Shown: positions 1-10,687 of the stretch, in pieces
Layout of the letters: each line of letters opens with the position of its first letter
How positions within the stretch are numbered: position 1 is the first letter of the stretch
Notes under the pieces: model-generated
Told to the model about the DNA's origin: nothing
The model's database searches: none
Seen by the model: only the letters and a program-made list of their open reading frames with translations
DNA from: Bettongia penicillata ogilbyi
Taxonomy: Eukaryota; Chordata; Mammalia; Diprotodontia; Potoroidae
DNA length: 64,000 nucleotides
Direction: 5' to 3'
Assembly (NCBI GenBank): GCA_023548195.1
Contig: JAJHZJ010000419.1
Coordinates: 1,920,773-1,984,772 of the forward strand
Program-made: the position numbers and the translations under genes

Positions 1-868
1 CCATTTGTAAATTGATATGACACCATTTCCTCTGCTAATGTGTTTCAAAATTATATTGAAATAGTATTTTTCTTATCTAAAGGGTCTGACATTTAAGGTT
101 CTGTAATTTGTTTTTTTAATCCTAGATATTAAAAATTTCCATAATTTAGTTGGAAGAACTCAGTCTGTTCTTCAGGAAGCTATAGATCATTTTCCCAGCT
201 GCATTGGATGAGCCCTGCCTTCAATAACTCAGGTCAGTACAATATGTCAGCTCAGAGTTGTCCAATTACTTTAAATACAAACAGTGTGCGCTAGTGGATA
301 GAATTAAGGTTGATTAACTGCTGCAAAACTCTGCAAAAAAATTGTTTCTTCTGTGATACCAGGATCAACTGGTTTTTTTTTTTCTTTTTCCCCTGTTAGA
401 CCTTATCACATAGCCTAATGACAATGGCATAATCTTTCATGATAAGATTTTGAGGAAGATTAGTCTTCTCTTTTACATGAACTTTAGGCTTGGGTTTAGA
501 AAAAAAAATGATGATCAATCTCATTGTTTTTCTAGGAAAACCTAAGAAACTAAAACCTAGGGTGAAAGATGAGGAAATCCAAGTTTTGTGTGAGCAATTT
601 AATAGCTCTCCACCAACATTCAAAAGTCAAGAATACCAAACCATTAAACCTGGTCACTCAAAAAGCATTCAATATCTCTTATTTGGAAAATACTGTAATG
701 AGTGATGGAGATGAAAATATAAGATCCTCAAAAGGGCTAAGTCATTCAGCAAATATTTATTTTGCAAGGCATAGTTCTAATATCAGGTTATACTTTAAAA
801 AAAAAAAAAGATGTGATCTCTGCCCTCAGAAAATTGATTTCTTCTGGAGAATGGCCAAAGAAGTATTA
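1..868. other. no gene seen; AT-rich unique-looking DNA
   Basis: No convincing exon, RNA gene or well-preserved repeat is visible. Short reading frames overlap on both strands without a recognisable domain. Positions 740-855 weakly resemble the minus-strand L2-type repeat found elsewhere in the window (a 'caggcact... ctctgccctcaag' pattern), but this is too decayed to call. Confidence 0.5.
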
Positions 869-870
869 TG

Positions 871-908
871 ATCTGTCTGTCTGTCTTTCTGTCTATCAAT
901 CTACCTAC

Positions 909-954
<46 letters not shown>

Positions 955-987
955 GTCTGTCTGTCTATCTATCTGTCATCTATCTAC
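871..987. repeat. tetranucleotide microsatellite (CTAT/CTGT)n
   Basis: An uninterrupted CTAT core of about 13 units is flanked on both sides by CTGT units. It explains the low-complexity serine/tyrosine/leucine reading frame across it. The units are directly adjacent, with no spacers. Confidence 0.97.
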
Positions 988-1002
988 CAACAATATAGGG
1001 GT

Positions 1003-1145
1003 AGGGCAGCTAAGTGGCACAGTAGATAAAATTCCAGGCCTGAAGTCAGGAAGACTCATATTCTTAAGTTCAAATCTGGTCTCAAACACTTACTAATTGT
1101 GTGACCCTGAGCTGTGTATTTAACCCCACTATCTCACAGGCTATT
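1003..1145 (+). mobile_element. tRNA-derived marsupial SINE, head part
   Basis: The sequence begins GGGCAGCTAAGTGGCACAG and continues with the box-B-like 'aagttcaaatctggt' and 'tgtgtgaccctgagc' blocks. This is the order seen in the other tRNA-headed SINEs of this window (compare the reverse complement of 7590-7715). The 3' body is lost or unrecognisable after about 1145. Confidence 0.85.
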
Positions 1146-2138
1146 CTGACTTTATTCCTTCCCCATATATATGGATCTGTAATGTTAAGAGAATTTGAAG
1201 ATCTTCCTTGACAAGTAATAGGCACATAGAGGCCTGTTTCAGAGCTAAATAGGCTCTGGGCTATGGGGAATTTCCAATTAAGTGCTGGGGCCCTAAGATT
1301 TTCAAACTCCTTGGCACTCAGTCAATCAGACGCTGTCTTTGTTATATATTCTTGGAGGTTAGCATTTTGCTTTGGGGTTCACTTATGAGAAGGACCTTTT
1401 CATTCCATGGATGGGACTCAGAGTAGCCATTTGAGTAGCCACCCCAACTACTCAGACATTGTTGGTGCTCCCCCATCTGGTGGTTTATGTAGGTGATTGT
1501 ACTACTTTGTCAGAGGGTTGGAGCCCTGTCTGTTGATCTTTGTGTTAATTACTCTGCTTATATTTTCTCTCTTTGTATTTTCTCCACATTCAGCATATTA
1601 ACCTTTCCCCTGAACTAGTGAATGACTTATAGATGTTTAATTAAAGAAGAACTGTTAACCCCTTTGAAGCTGTCTTCTCTTTAAAAAGCAGATCAATGAA
1701 CCTGTGCTAGCAGGCCATCATGGGTATGCTAGGATACTTGCTCCCAGTTGTACCTTCCTCCTCAGAGTAATAGAAATTCTATTAATAGTCCTTTGAATTT
1801 TGAGCCTTTGGACAAACTTCCCTGCTTTAGCAAAGGCTCACTGCCCTAGGCAAAATATTCCTTTATGACACATGAATTGAGTAAAAGTGAGTCAGGAATT
1901 ATTGAATTCTAAGTGAATCCACAATTAAATCTTTGGATGTACTAGTGTGGAAGCAGCCATTTTTATTTTCTCTTGGGGTCCCTTCCCTGAAGTGGGTTAT
2001 GGGTCTGAGGCAATTGGAGAAAAAAGCCCCCAGGCCAAGAGATTCAGCAAGGCCCCCTGCTCGGCACACTAGGACCCCGAGTTACCTCCTTCAGAGACAG
2101 TGGAAGTTGATAAGAACATTCTTTTCAGAAGGAATAAT
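1146..2138. other. no feature seen
   Basis: This is mixed-composition DNA with no repeat or exon I can name. The 73-residue open frame at 1933-2154 has no recognisable domain and runs into the SINE-like repeat that follows. Confidence 0.5.
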
Positions 2139-2315
2139 GATCATAGGATTATGAATTTAGATGCAGAAGGGACATCCAAGGTCATCTAGAGCAACCCCTC
2201 TCTCCACCCCCATACACAGATAATGACACTTTGGCTCACTTTGTGGAGGTGTCCAAGGTCCTGGAATTTACTCAATGGTCACAAGGTATCACATATGAGG
2301 TCTGAACATTGGTCC
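2139..2315 (-). mobile_element. CORE/MIR-type SINE remnant
   Basis: The block starts 'tcataggattatgaattt' and includes 'gacatccaaggtcatctag'. It is the same decayed pattern as 14995-15150, 15695-15850 and 62400-62545 (ATCATAGA..., GAAGGGAC..., then the antisense tRNA-related part). The orientation is inferred from the position of that tRNA-related part on the right. Confidence 0.6.
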
Positions 2316-2649
2316 TCTTATTTCTTCATCCTCATCCTCATCATCATTAACTAATATTTTTGAGCATTTTCTAGTCTGCAAAATATTTTATGTGCTCTAC
2401 CTCCTTTCCACGCCTTGTATCCTCTCCAGATGCACCACTGCACTGGATAAACCAAAGGGGAGACAAGAAAGTACGTAGTAGGTCTTGGGAATGATGATCA
2501 ATTGTTTGGCTGGACGTTAGAGTAGGAGGCTAGCAGTAGTTAAGACGTTTGGAAAGCTACACTGAGACGCAATTAAGGAGGTCTTTATAGGCAGAGCTAA
2601 GTAGCTTCTGTGGGAAATCACTAAAAGTTTTGATTAGGGAAATCTTAGG

Positions 2650-2865
2650 TTAAATTTAATATAGTGATTTATAGTGTACAGAGCATGTTCTTACAGCTCC
2701 GCCAGGTAGGATGTGCAAGTATTGTGTTCTTTTCATTGATGAGGAAACTGAGGTATAAAAGGTTATATAATTTGACCAAAGGTCACAAAGCCAGAGTTGA
2801 GATCTGAATTGAATTGGAGTCAGGTGTTCTTTGGCTACACCCTCCCCCCTCAAGCTGCCTCCCCT
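2650..2865 (-). mobile_element. MIR-type SINE remnant
   Basis: The order 'gatgaggaaactgaggtata', 'ggtcacaaagccagagtt' and 'gagtcaggtgttcttt' is the reverse complement of a MIR/CORE SINE reading tRNA-related head to core. It is strongly mutated. Confidence 0.7.
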
Positions 2866-3959
2866 GACCACTCCTCATTTTCAATGACCTTTACAAAAAA
2901 TAGCTAAATGGTTTGATTTGAATTTCCCCCTACATCTTAGCATGCCTGCCCTCTGAACAGAGCATTAATGAGCTAAAGGGCAGGAAAGCGGGGAGGAGAT
3001 GTGGCAAGATGGAAAAATCAAGGAATGGCTCGTGATCCTGCCACCTGGCTAAGAAGTGATTTGAACCACATCCTCCACCTGAACAGCTGGGCCCTCTGTC
3101 CTAAGAGCAATGAGGAGAGGTTGCTGTTTGACTTCTTACTCAGCTGTTGTTATTAATTGAAACCCCAGTGTCAGGTGCTTTATTAAAGTGTGTGAAAATC
3201 TGTCCCCCACCAGGATGGAATACTTTGGGAGATTTGAACGGCTTTCAAGCTGCTCACAGGATTATTTGAAAAATGATTAAGTGAACAATTGAAAATAAAT
3301 CAATTTGTTTTGATAACCTAATCCCTTCCTGTTGTAGAAAATCACTCAGAAAGTGATTTTTAGGAACCAATAATCACAAACACATTGAGGTCAGCAGCAT
3401 GAGCCTTCATGTCCCTTTAGTTTGTTATAATAGAATGTAGGAAAAGAAATGGGAAAAACAAAAATGGGGAGATTTGACTAAAAGGTAAAGTATCAGCACC
3501 AATAAGTAATTATTAATTAATCATAGAATAAGTAATTAGTAGAGTGCTGCCAACCCCAGGATTTCTTGATATAGGGGGAAAATCATATAACTGACTCCTA
3601 TTTCGTATCAGTGAAGAAACTTTCTGGAGCTCGGAAGTCAAGGGCAATTGCTACTGTATATGATTTCATTCCATTTTGTTTGGATCTGGAAGTTTTCAAA
3701 AGACTTCAAGACAAAGATCAGAGAGAAAGGATCTTGAGAAATACACTCTGATCTGATTTATGGAAGCCCAGTGCACCAGAAACAGGATTAGATAGTTGAC
3801 TTTTTTAGTGGAGATGATGGAAAATTAACAATGAGTTGTTTTCCAGTGTTAGAAAACTAGTGGAGTTGTGAGTTCTTCTTACTTGTTAAAATTAAGAGCA
3901 AAACAAATCTGTCTTACCCTTTTAAACATTTTTTATGGCTTAATTTAACAAAAAAATTA
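2866..3959. other. unique-looking DNA; possible conserved noncoding stretch at 3120-3340
   Basis: No repeat is recognisable here. Between about 3120 and 3340 several TAAT/ATTA cores occur close together (for example ATTAATTGAAA and CAATTGAAAATAAATCAATT), as in homeodomain-type binding clusters. Clustering of AT-rich motifs in AT-rich DNA is weak evidence, and the regulatory reading is inference only. Confidence 0.25.
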
Positions 3960-4052
3960 ATTCAGGAGTTAGCCAGAAATTACATACATATGGCATATGT
4001 GTACATATATATATACATATATGCATGTATATGCATATATGTATATATAATG
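3960..4052. repeat. AT-rich alternating purine-pyrimidine tract
   Basis: An imperfect mixture of TACA, TATA and TGCA steps, followed by a short T run. It is low-complexity sequence and accounts for the isoleucine/cysteine/histidine-rich open frame across it. Confidence 0.85.
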
Positions 4053-4404
4053 CTTTTTTTCCTATTAAAGGAATGCCATATATTTTGTACATTTCCAAAA
4101 ATCTGGAAGCAACTTTCTTATAGGTGACAACCATTGGAAAAATTGCATTTTTACAGTAGCAGATGTAAAACTTTCAAGGTTGGGCAACTTATCCTTCTTT
4201 GTGTGATCTGCTACAACTTGCGCATGGTAAGATCCGTATGAATATGGTTGAATAAATGAACAAATATAAGGGACTCACCTGTAGGGAGGAATTTACGTTT
4301 GTTGACCTCTCAACTTTAAATCCTGAAGATTCTTTATTTCTATCACTGCTGCAAGTATGAAATTCAATTATCTTTTCTGAAATCTTTAGATGGATTCATT
4401 TATG
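4053..4404. other. no feature seen
   Basis: AT-rich DNA without a recognised repeat or exon. Confidence 0.5.
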
Positions 4405-4625
4405 TTCATCTTTTGTATTCCAAGAGGACCATGACATTAGAGAAATGATGACATGACTTGCATTTGATTTTGTTTTGAATGAGGGAGGGTTGTGCAAAGT
4501 CACCAGTATCATTTTCTCCATCTGAGCCATCTTGATCCAGTGACCATATATTCATCAGGATGACTGGAACTGGCCCAGGATGCAATGGGAGACCTTGGCC
4601 TTTTAGGCTAAGGCTCTTTCAGGTA
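4405..4625 (-). mobile_element. SINE/LINE 3' body with GGTCCTCTT tail
   Basis: Read on the minus strand it runs 'gcatcctgggccagttcc', 'agtcatcctgatgaatatat', a 'gagaaaatgatactggtgac' block, 'cattcaaaacaaaatcaa', 'gcaagtcatgtcatcatt' and 'atgtcatggtcctctt'. The same series makes up the body of the SINE at 7407-7719. No tRNA head is visible here, so this is either a 5'-truncated copy or the related LINE tail. Confidence 0.75.
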
Positions 4626-5044
4626 CTCATTTAACATGAGTTAATGGCCATTCAGTGAATAGTCCTCTTTAAAAAGAAGTAGAAGGGATAGCCCTTTTAT
4701 AGGAAGGAGCCTCAGGATTGTTGTTTTGAAGAGTAACTGTTACTATTGACATTCACTGTAAGCCAGGAGGGTCCAAAAACAGTCACTGAGTGGAGGTTGG
4801 ATAGGGATCTATTTTTGTTCAACCCATGGCTTCAGAGTATACTTGATCTAAGGTGTCAGGGGAGAAAGGAAAGGCAAGAAAAGGAAAGGAAAAGAACCTA
4901 GCCAATGTACTCCAAGTAAACTCAGTAGCTTCTGGCTATCAAAATTTAGCTTCTTTTGGAGAGAAGGAAAGGGAGAGGGTTAGATCGAGAGAGATGATGA
5001 GTTGAGTTACCCAGTTAGCTGGGTCCCCATTTAGTCTACTCACA
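4626..5044. other. no gene; purine-rich patch
   Basis: A GAAA/GGAAA purine-rich run lies at about 4860-4900 and a second at about 4955-5000. Nothing else is recognised. Confidence 0.5.
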
Positions 5045-5223
5045 GGTTGTGTTTGTCCTTCATTTTTGAAGGGGAGCATGACATCAGAGAAATAATAGGT
5101 CTAAAAAGCCATCCTGGGCTATCTCCAGTCATCCTGATGAACCAGATAGCTCAGGAGGAGAAAGTGAGGCTGTTGATTTTGCACAGCACTCAAAACAAAG
5201 TCAAGTGTAAATCATGTCAAATG
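5045..5223 (-). mobile_element. SINE copy with inverted 5' segment (twin-priming-like)
   Basis: Positions 5046-5091 are the 3' tail of the SINE family in minus orientation (TTTGTCCTTCATTTTTGAAG as read on the plus strand). Positions 5109-5223 are the segment that should lie directly upstream of that tail, but in plus orientation (catcctgggctatctcc ... gtaaatcatgtca). The inner junction carries the 5'-truncated end, and the outer right end is the point adjacent to the tail in intact copies. That is the geometry expected from twin priming. I could not see a clear target-site duplication. Confidence 0.65.
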
Positions 5224-5501
5224 GATTTAATTAAAAATGAATTGTAAAGGAGGGCAAGGACTTCGGGTTTAGTAATAGCTGTGTTAGACAAGATTTGCTA
5301 GTACTCCTCTTCCCACTGTAATATAGGTAAGTCTCCTTGAGGCTCATTAAAGTTTCAAGGTAATTTTCCTTGCTTGATGCTACAAGTCCTGAGGGATGAA
5401 GCTTTTCTTGGGCAACTATTAGTGACCTCCCTCCCAAGGTTAAAAAGATCAAATTTAAATTTGCATATTTGTGTTTATTCACTTTGTCTTTATGCTGTAT
5501 A

Positions 5502-5592
5502 TACAGGGTGTCTTAAAAGTCTTAGCGCTATTTTAAACTTTGATACCTTAAAAAAAAACCTAAAAAGTACTAACACTTTTGGTACACCTTAT
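5502..5592. mobile_element. short mariner/Tc1-type MITE
   Basis: The left end TACAGGGTGTCTTAAAAGTC and the right end, read on the opposite strand as ATAAGGTGTACCAAAAGTG, form imperfect terminal inverted repeats around a short AT-rich centre. TA dinucleotides flank both ends, as expected for mariner target-site duplications. At about 90 bp it can only be non-autonomous. Confidence 0.65.
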
Positions 5593-5594
5593 AT

Positions 5595-5735
5595 CTTTAT
5601 ATTAATTATCTCTTCCATTAGAATTTAAGTTCCTTATGAATTGGGATTGTTTCATTCTTTGTACTAATATATACTTATCTCTAAATTAGAACCTGATCTA
5701 GTACAAGTACATTTTGATTGGTTGACTGAATTTAC
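5595..5735 (+). mobile_element. L2/MIR-type 3' end, decayed
   Basis: The order 'agaatttaagttccttatga', 'gggattgtttcattctttgt' and a final 'gattggttgactgaattt' matches the 3' end seen more clearly at 8280-8415. Confidence 0.45.
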
Positions 5736-6914
5736 TTGCTCAAACAAACCTAATTTGGAAAAACAACTAGACTTTTTCCGTTGGTGATAGATTTTGATAG
5801 TTGCTTAGTGAAATCCATCCCTGGTAAATCTGGCTAACAAAGATGTGGGAAAAGTGTGCAAATGCCCCTAGGCATATTAGCCCAGGGCAACCTCAAAAAA
5901 ATGCAACACAACAAAACAATCATGCCTCGGGTGAATGGTAGAGGATGACTGCAGCAGCAACTTGCTAGAGAAACTGAGTGACAGCTGTGGAAATAGAAAG
6001 TGGAACAACTGAAAAGCATAGTCAAATCAAAGACCAGGAGATGGAGCTACCCAAAGTATTCCATATGCAATGAAACTCTCAATAACCTAGAAGTTTGAGT
6101 TTTACAGTGTTCCCTCTCACGCTAGAGTTCCTAGAAGATTGTACTTCTTCGTGGTTTGAAAAATGGGGGGAAGGCTATAGAGAATTATTCTACTAAGTTT
6201 TCATTTTCTTATTTATATTACCAATACATTCTAATTAAATGCTTTGTCATTTGAATTATGACTTCTTCCTACTCCATGGACAGAGAAAATAATATTTAGA
6301 GACTTGGGTTTTGTTTGCATAACTTTGGTCATCCCCAAAACCTCACAGTGAATTAGGAGTAGCATGATGTCCCAGAATTGAATAGAATGCTTGTTACAAA
6401 ATAAAATGTGAAACTTTTAAGTTTTGAAAAGTTTCTAATGCCTCATCAACTTGACTGTAAGTCTAGATTCCTTCCTATTTCCAGTAAATGGAAACACAAA
6501 TTGGAAAACAGCATCTTAAAACTCTTGTACTTTAAAAGTTATATCCAGAAATAAAATTATATATGTACATATAAATGATTTCTGAATAATTTTAAATATT
6601 TTATTTTAAAATTTTGTAATTTTCAAAGAAAGTAAAAGACTTATAGAATGAGCAGGACCAAGATTATCTGTTTATTTATACTCTATGTAAGGTATGTACA
6701 TTGTTCCCTATCCTATGAGCAACCATCCAGTGAAAGCTCTTTCTGTGATTTACATGAACATGACAGCCCAGAATAAAGTTATATGTAATGTAGGCTAGAA
6801 TTTTCTGGCATTAACAATATATGCGTTTAAGCAAAGTAGCCTTCCAACCCATTTCTCATTTCTCTTGATGAATGTTACACTCTGGATAATCGCCTTCTAT
6901 CTAGCTTTTCCAGC
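5736..6914. other. no feature seen
   Basis: AT-rich DNA. The 63-residue minus-strand frame at 5834-6025 and other short frames show no domain. Confidence 0.5.
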
Positions 6915-7108
6915 ATGATGTAATAGAAAGAGAAATGAAAATGGAGTCAGAAGAAGTAGGTTTAAATTTTGGCTCTAATAATTGTATGATCTTGGATAAG
7001 TCATTTGAGCTGTGTACTCCTCTGTTATCTAATCTCTAAAACGAGACGGTTGGATTAGATGTTCTCTAAGGACTAGTCCATATGAAACTCCTATGATGCT
7101 AGTCCTGA
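6915..7108 (+). mobile_element. tRNA-headed CORE-type SINE
   Basis: The block order is 'atggagtcagaagaagtagg', 'tgtatgatcttggataagtc', 'ctaatctctaaaac' and 'ggttggattagatgttctc', ending 'aaactcctatgat'. This is the usual head-to-tail order of this SINE class in the window. Confidence 0.75.
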
Positions 7109-7179
7109 GTCTTTGAATGACATAAAACAAATAGACAATCATTATTGAAATAATGTCATGAATTTTTCTGATGTTATTG

Positions 7180-7744
7180 AGTCATTTTAGTCATGTCGAA
7201 CTCTTTGTGACTGTATTTGGAGTGTTTTGGTTGTTTTTTGGCAACGATATTGAGAGATTTGTTATTTCCTTCTCTCACTCAATTTACAGATGAGAAAACT
7301 GAGGCAAACAGGGTTAAGTGACTTGCCCAGGGTTGCACAGCTAGTAAATGTCTGAGGCAAGAATTTGAATTCATCAAGATAAGCCTTCCTGATTCCAGAC
7401 CCAGTGTGTTCATCCTCCATTGTCAAAGACCATGCCATCAGAGAAATAATGACATGACTTGCACTTGACTTTGTTTTGAGTGAGGAAGGACTGTGCAGCT
7501 CACCAGCTTCACTTCTCCTCCAGAGCCATCTGAAGCCAGTGACCAGATATATTCATCAGGATGACTAGAGGTGACCCAGGATCAGGCAGTTGGGGTTAAG
7601 TGACTTGCCCAAGGTCACACAGCTAGTGAGTGTCAAGTGTCTGAGGTGAGATTTGAACTCAGGTTCTCCTGACCCCTGCACTGGTGCTCTATCCACTACA
7701 CCACCTAGCTGCCCCAATACTCTATATGCTATATCACCTAGCTT
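7180..7744 (-). mobile_element. RTE(BovB)-tailed tRNA SINE, split by another SINE
   Basis: Read on the plus strand, 7190-7260 ('gtcatgtcgaactctttgtg', 'ggcaacgatattgag') is a BovB/RTE-like tail. It is followed by the antisense core and tRNA part (gttaagtgacttgcccaggg, ttcctgattccagacccagtg) up to 7406. The missing end of the tRNA head (ctctatatgctatatcacc, tagctt) resumes at 7720-7744, after the inserted SINE at 7407-7719. Confidence 0.8.
7407..7719 (-). mobile_element. full-length tRNA SINE with GGTC-CTT tail, nested
   Basis: On the minus strand this element starts with the tRNA head (GGGGCAGCTAGGTGGTGTAG), passes through box B (gagttcaaatctcacctcag) and 'gtgtgaccttgggcaagtc', then the body shared with 4405-4625 and 5045-5223, and ends at 'gacaatggaggatgaac'. 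It is the most complete copy of this family in the window and serves here as the internal reference for the truncated copies. It sits inside the RTE-tailed SINE of 7180-7744. Confidence 0.8.
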
Positions 7745-7794
7745 CTCACTTGCCAATCAATATATCATTTTTTTCTTTTGAAATTCTAGTAGTG

Positions 7795-7846
7795 TATATA
7801 CATATATGATTCTACACATGTATATGCATGTGTGTATATGCATCTA
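7795..7846. repeat. short TATA/CATG-rich tract
   Basis: Low-complexity alternating TA/TG/CA steps. Confidence 0.6.
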
Positions 7847-7919
7847 TTGATTGACTACAGATGTCTATGTCACTATAGTCAAACTACTAACAATTTATTA
7901 AATCACCTTAGTAGGCCTA

Positions 7920-8045
7920 GCACAATAGAAAGGTATTGTAGTAACAACAGATATCCAAAGATGGAGTTCAAGTCCAACTCCCACTACTAATTAGATGTGT
8001 GGCCTTAGCTAAGTCAATTAACTTCTGTCATGTTTAAAATGTAGA
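7920..8045 (+). mobile_element. tRNA-headed SINE remnant
   Basis: 'agatggagttcaagtccaac', 'tagatgtgtggccttagc' and 'taagtcaattaacttctgtc' occur in the usual order. The rest is too decayed to read. Confidence 0.6.
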
Positions 8046-8084
8046 CAATAATAATCAATTATGGCTCTCCATCCCCTGTTCTAA

Positions 8085-8415
8085 CTACTGACTTCACTGG
8101 CATTTTTTGAATCCCAACCTAAATCCCATTTTCTACAGGAAGCTTTCTCCAAAACTTGTTAATTATAGTGTATTTCCTCTTTTAATTATTTTATTTATCT
8201 TGTATATAGCTTGCTTTGTATTTGTTTGGATGAGTTTTAAATATTGAATATTTTGTGTTTTTCTTGCATGCATGCTGTCTCCCTTATTAGAGTATAAGTT
8301 CCTTGAGGGCAGGGATTAACTTTTGCCTCTTTTTCTGTCCCTAGAGCTTAGTTCAATGTCCAGCACATAGTAGGTACCAAGCACATAGTAGGTGCCTAAT
8401 AAATATTGATTGATT
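8085..8415 (+). mobile_element. L2/MIR-type repeat, 3' end preserved
   Basis: The order 'tttctacaggaagctttctc', 'gtatatagcttgctttgta', 'agttccttgagggcagggat', 'cagcacatagtaggt', 'gcctaataaatattg' and GATTGATTGA is a complete 3' end of an old CR1/L2-clade element or an L2-tailed SINE. The reverse complement of the same unit recurs at 14050-14700, 53150-53600, 54310-54560 and 60600-61030. The tail has a small internal duplication (two 'agcacatagtaggt' copies at about 8360-8393). Confidence 0.7.
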
Positions 8416-8794
8416 GAATTGTTGTGAGATAAATGAGATCATGAATACGAAAATACCTTCATTAACATAAACCAACATATAAATAAAAAGCATTATAATT
8501 AATATTTACTGAGCCATTCCTAGTGAAAAATTAAAAAAAAACCCACTTCATGTTCAAGTAACATGATATATATGCCCTCTGTCTCTACAATTAGCGGATA
8601 TAAACTATGAGTTGTCTTCTATCCCATCTTCTTTTATGACATTTATGACTGATACTATACAACTTAGCCTTCAATTTTATACACTTTTAAAAAATTGTTT
8701 TCAATATTTTTGTGTCTATTTCCATACTTGCCTTATAGATTGTAAGAAGTTCTTAAAGAGTAGAGAATTTGTCTTATATTTCTCTTGGATACAT
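8416..8794. other. no feature seen
   Basis: AT-rich. The 65-residue open frame at 8612-8809 shows no recognisable motif. Confidence 0.5.
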
Positions 8795-8990
8795 ATCATA
8801 GGATTATAGAATTTCTGAGTTGGATGAGACCTCAGCAGACATGTAGTCCAACTCAGACCCCAAAAGGAATCCTTTCTTTAGCACATTCAGTAAATAGCCT
8901 TAGTTTCTTCTCAAAAATATTCACTACTTCCTGAGGTAATCATTGCATGTTTGGGTGACTCAGTTTACAAGAAGTAATATTTGTTAGTTA
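8795..8990 (-). mobile_element. CR1/L3-like 3'-end repeat, decayed
   Basis: 'catcataggattatagaat', 'gagttggatgagacctcag' and 'catgtagtccaactcagac' form the reverse complement of the 3' end seen in plus orientation at 28530-28745 and 44310-44715. Those copies end with a GATTCTNTGATTCT-like tail. Confidence 0.5.
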
Positions 8991-10615
8991 CTTTGAAAGT
9001 CTTCATGTTATGAATTCAAGGCCCTTCAAAGTACAAAAGGTACCAAACATCATAGTACTAAGACCTCAAATAACTTCCACTTTCCATCTCCCATTCCATC
9101 ATGTCTGTTCTGGCCTCAATTCCATATTTTCATGATCTTGACCCTAAAGCAAATGAATCCCCAAATTCACCCTACTCCTCCCTCTTGTTCCTTGTCTCCT
9201 TTTCCTTCCAACATTCACATTCTACAAATCCTCCACCTTGGCTCTCACCTCTATAGCCTTATGCCTGGGAAGGATGAATAGGATTTGAGGAAGTGGGTCT
9301 ACATCATAATGTTATCTAAACTCAGTGATCCACAGTACAATCCTTTGTGCCTTTAATTGACCATCGCTCACATTTCCCACAGCAACTTTTCAAATCTTTT
9401 TTTCTCTTTAGGCCCCCAGCATTTCCTGCCATACCCCCTCAATCCCAGCAGATAAGATATTTCCTCCTTTATTGGTATAATGGGGCCCAGATCATCTAAA
9501 ATGTAAATAGAAAAATACTAGGCAGCTGCTTGTGGAAGAAGACATCTTGTGTTTCTCTATGACAGGTAACAGTCTATTTCCATTGACCACACAGCCAGAA
9601 CACTATGTGCCTTTGAAACTGTAAGACAGGGACAATCTCTTTTTGCCTTTTCTCTCATTGTCCAGAAAGGGTCAAGGTCTTATGCACTCACAGCTTAGAT
9701 GCCGTGAACTGGGCTAGTGAGGGGAAGGATCTTCTCTTTTCCCCTTTTCCCCTATGGTTTGGTTTTGAAATGGTTTTCAAGTTGGGAATTTGTTTTGCTT
9801 TGCTTTGTTTCACTTGTCCTTTTTAGTCCTAAGAGCAGAAAATCGAGAGCCTATGGACCCTGGAGCTTGGTCCATGGCAACCCTGGAAGCAGGATTCCCA
9901 GTCAGATGTTGCAACCAGAGCCAGTAGGGAAGCCCTGAGAAGCCAGAATGTCTAGCTGCCCAAGAGGGGCTTTGGACTTGAAACTTATTGGGACTGTGCT
10001 ACATAGGAAATGAGTAAAGGTGTGAACCTAAACAACCTCCCCTCCTCAGAGACAGAGGAGTGGTGGTGATGGTGGAGGTGGAGAAGCATAATTAAGCTCT
10101 AGGAATTGAGGAGATATTTACGTATTTGTTCTATTTATACCTTTAAAGTAAATGTTCCTTCCAACTGATTACGTGGCTAAATTGAACTGGGGCAAAGGGG
10201 GCACATAAAGTTGGGGGGGAAACCACCAACAGAGGTTAGAGTCATTTGTAGAGAACATAGACACCCTTCAAACCCCATTTAAGGGTACTAGAGAACGCTG
10301 GGGAAGGCTAGTATGAATTACATCTGGCCTTCTGGCAGTGGATGGCCAGAATAGGCATAGTCATGCTGAGAAAATAGACATGTATTCTGTCATCCCCTCT
10401 GATCCATAGCTCATACCCTCTCAATATTTTCACTTGTTATCTCCTCCTTAGTCTAACCCAAAAGGATCAACCTACCATTGTATAACACACACAAACATAA
10501 ACACATATATCAAAACATGTATACATACACATATGTGAAAATGTACATGTGTACATGTATATATGTGCACATATATGTGTATTTATAGATAGATAATTAC
10601 TTGATACATCATATA
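8991..10615. other. no gene seen; mixed unique-looking DNA
   Basis: 9060-9240 is pyrimidine-rich. 10050-10085 is a GGTGGT/GGAGGT-rich patch. The 73-residue frame at 9717-9938 has a hydrophobic start but no domain, splice-site pair or Kozak context that would persuade me of an exon. Confidence 0.45.
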
Positions 10616-10623
10616 TGTGTGTG

Positions 10624-10685
<62 letters not shown>
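10616..10685. repeat. (TA)n dinucleotide microsatellite
   Basis: A nearly pure TA run of about 27 repeats follows a GTGTGTATG lead-in. The upstream 10480-10600 is a related ACAC/ATGT-rich imperfect tract. Reading frames made only of I/Y alternation on both strands come from this. Confidence 0.97.

Positions 10686-10687
<2 letters not shown>

Noticed and set aside
871..987. possible CRISPR-like repeat array
   Set aside because: The repeat unit is 4 bp with no spacers, and the context is vertebrate nuclear DNA. It is a microsatellite.
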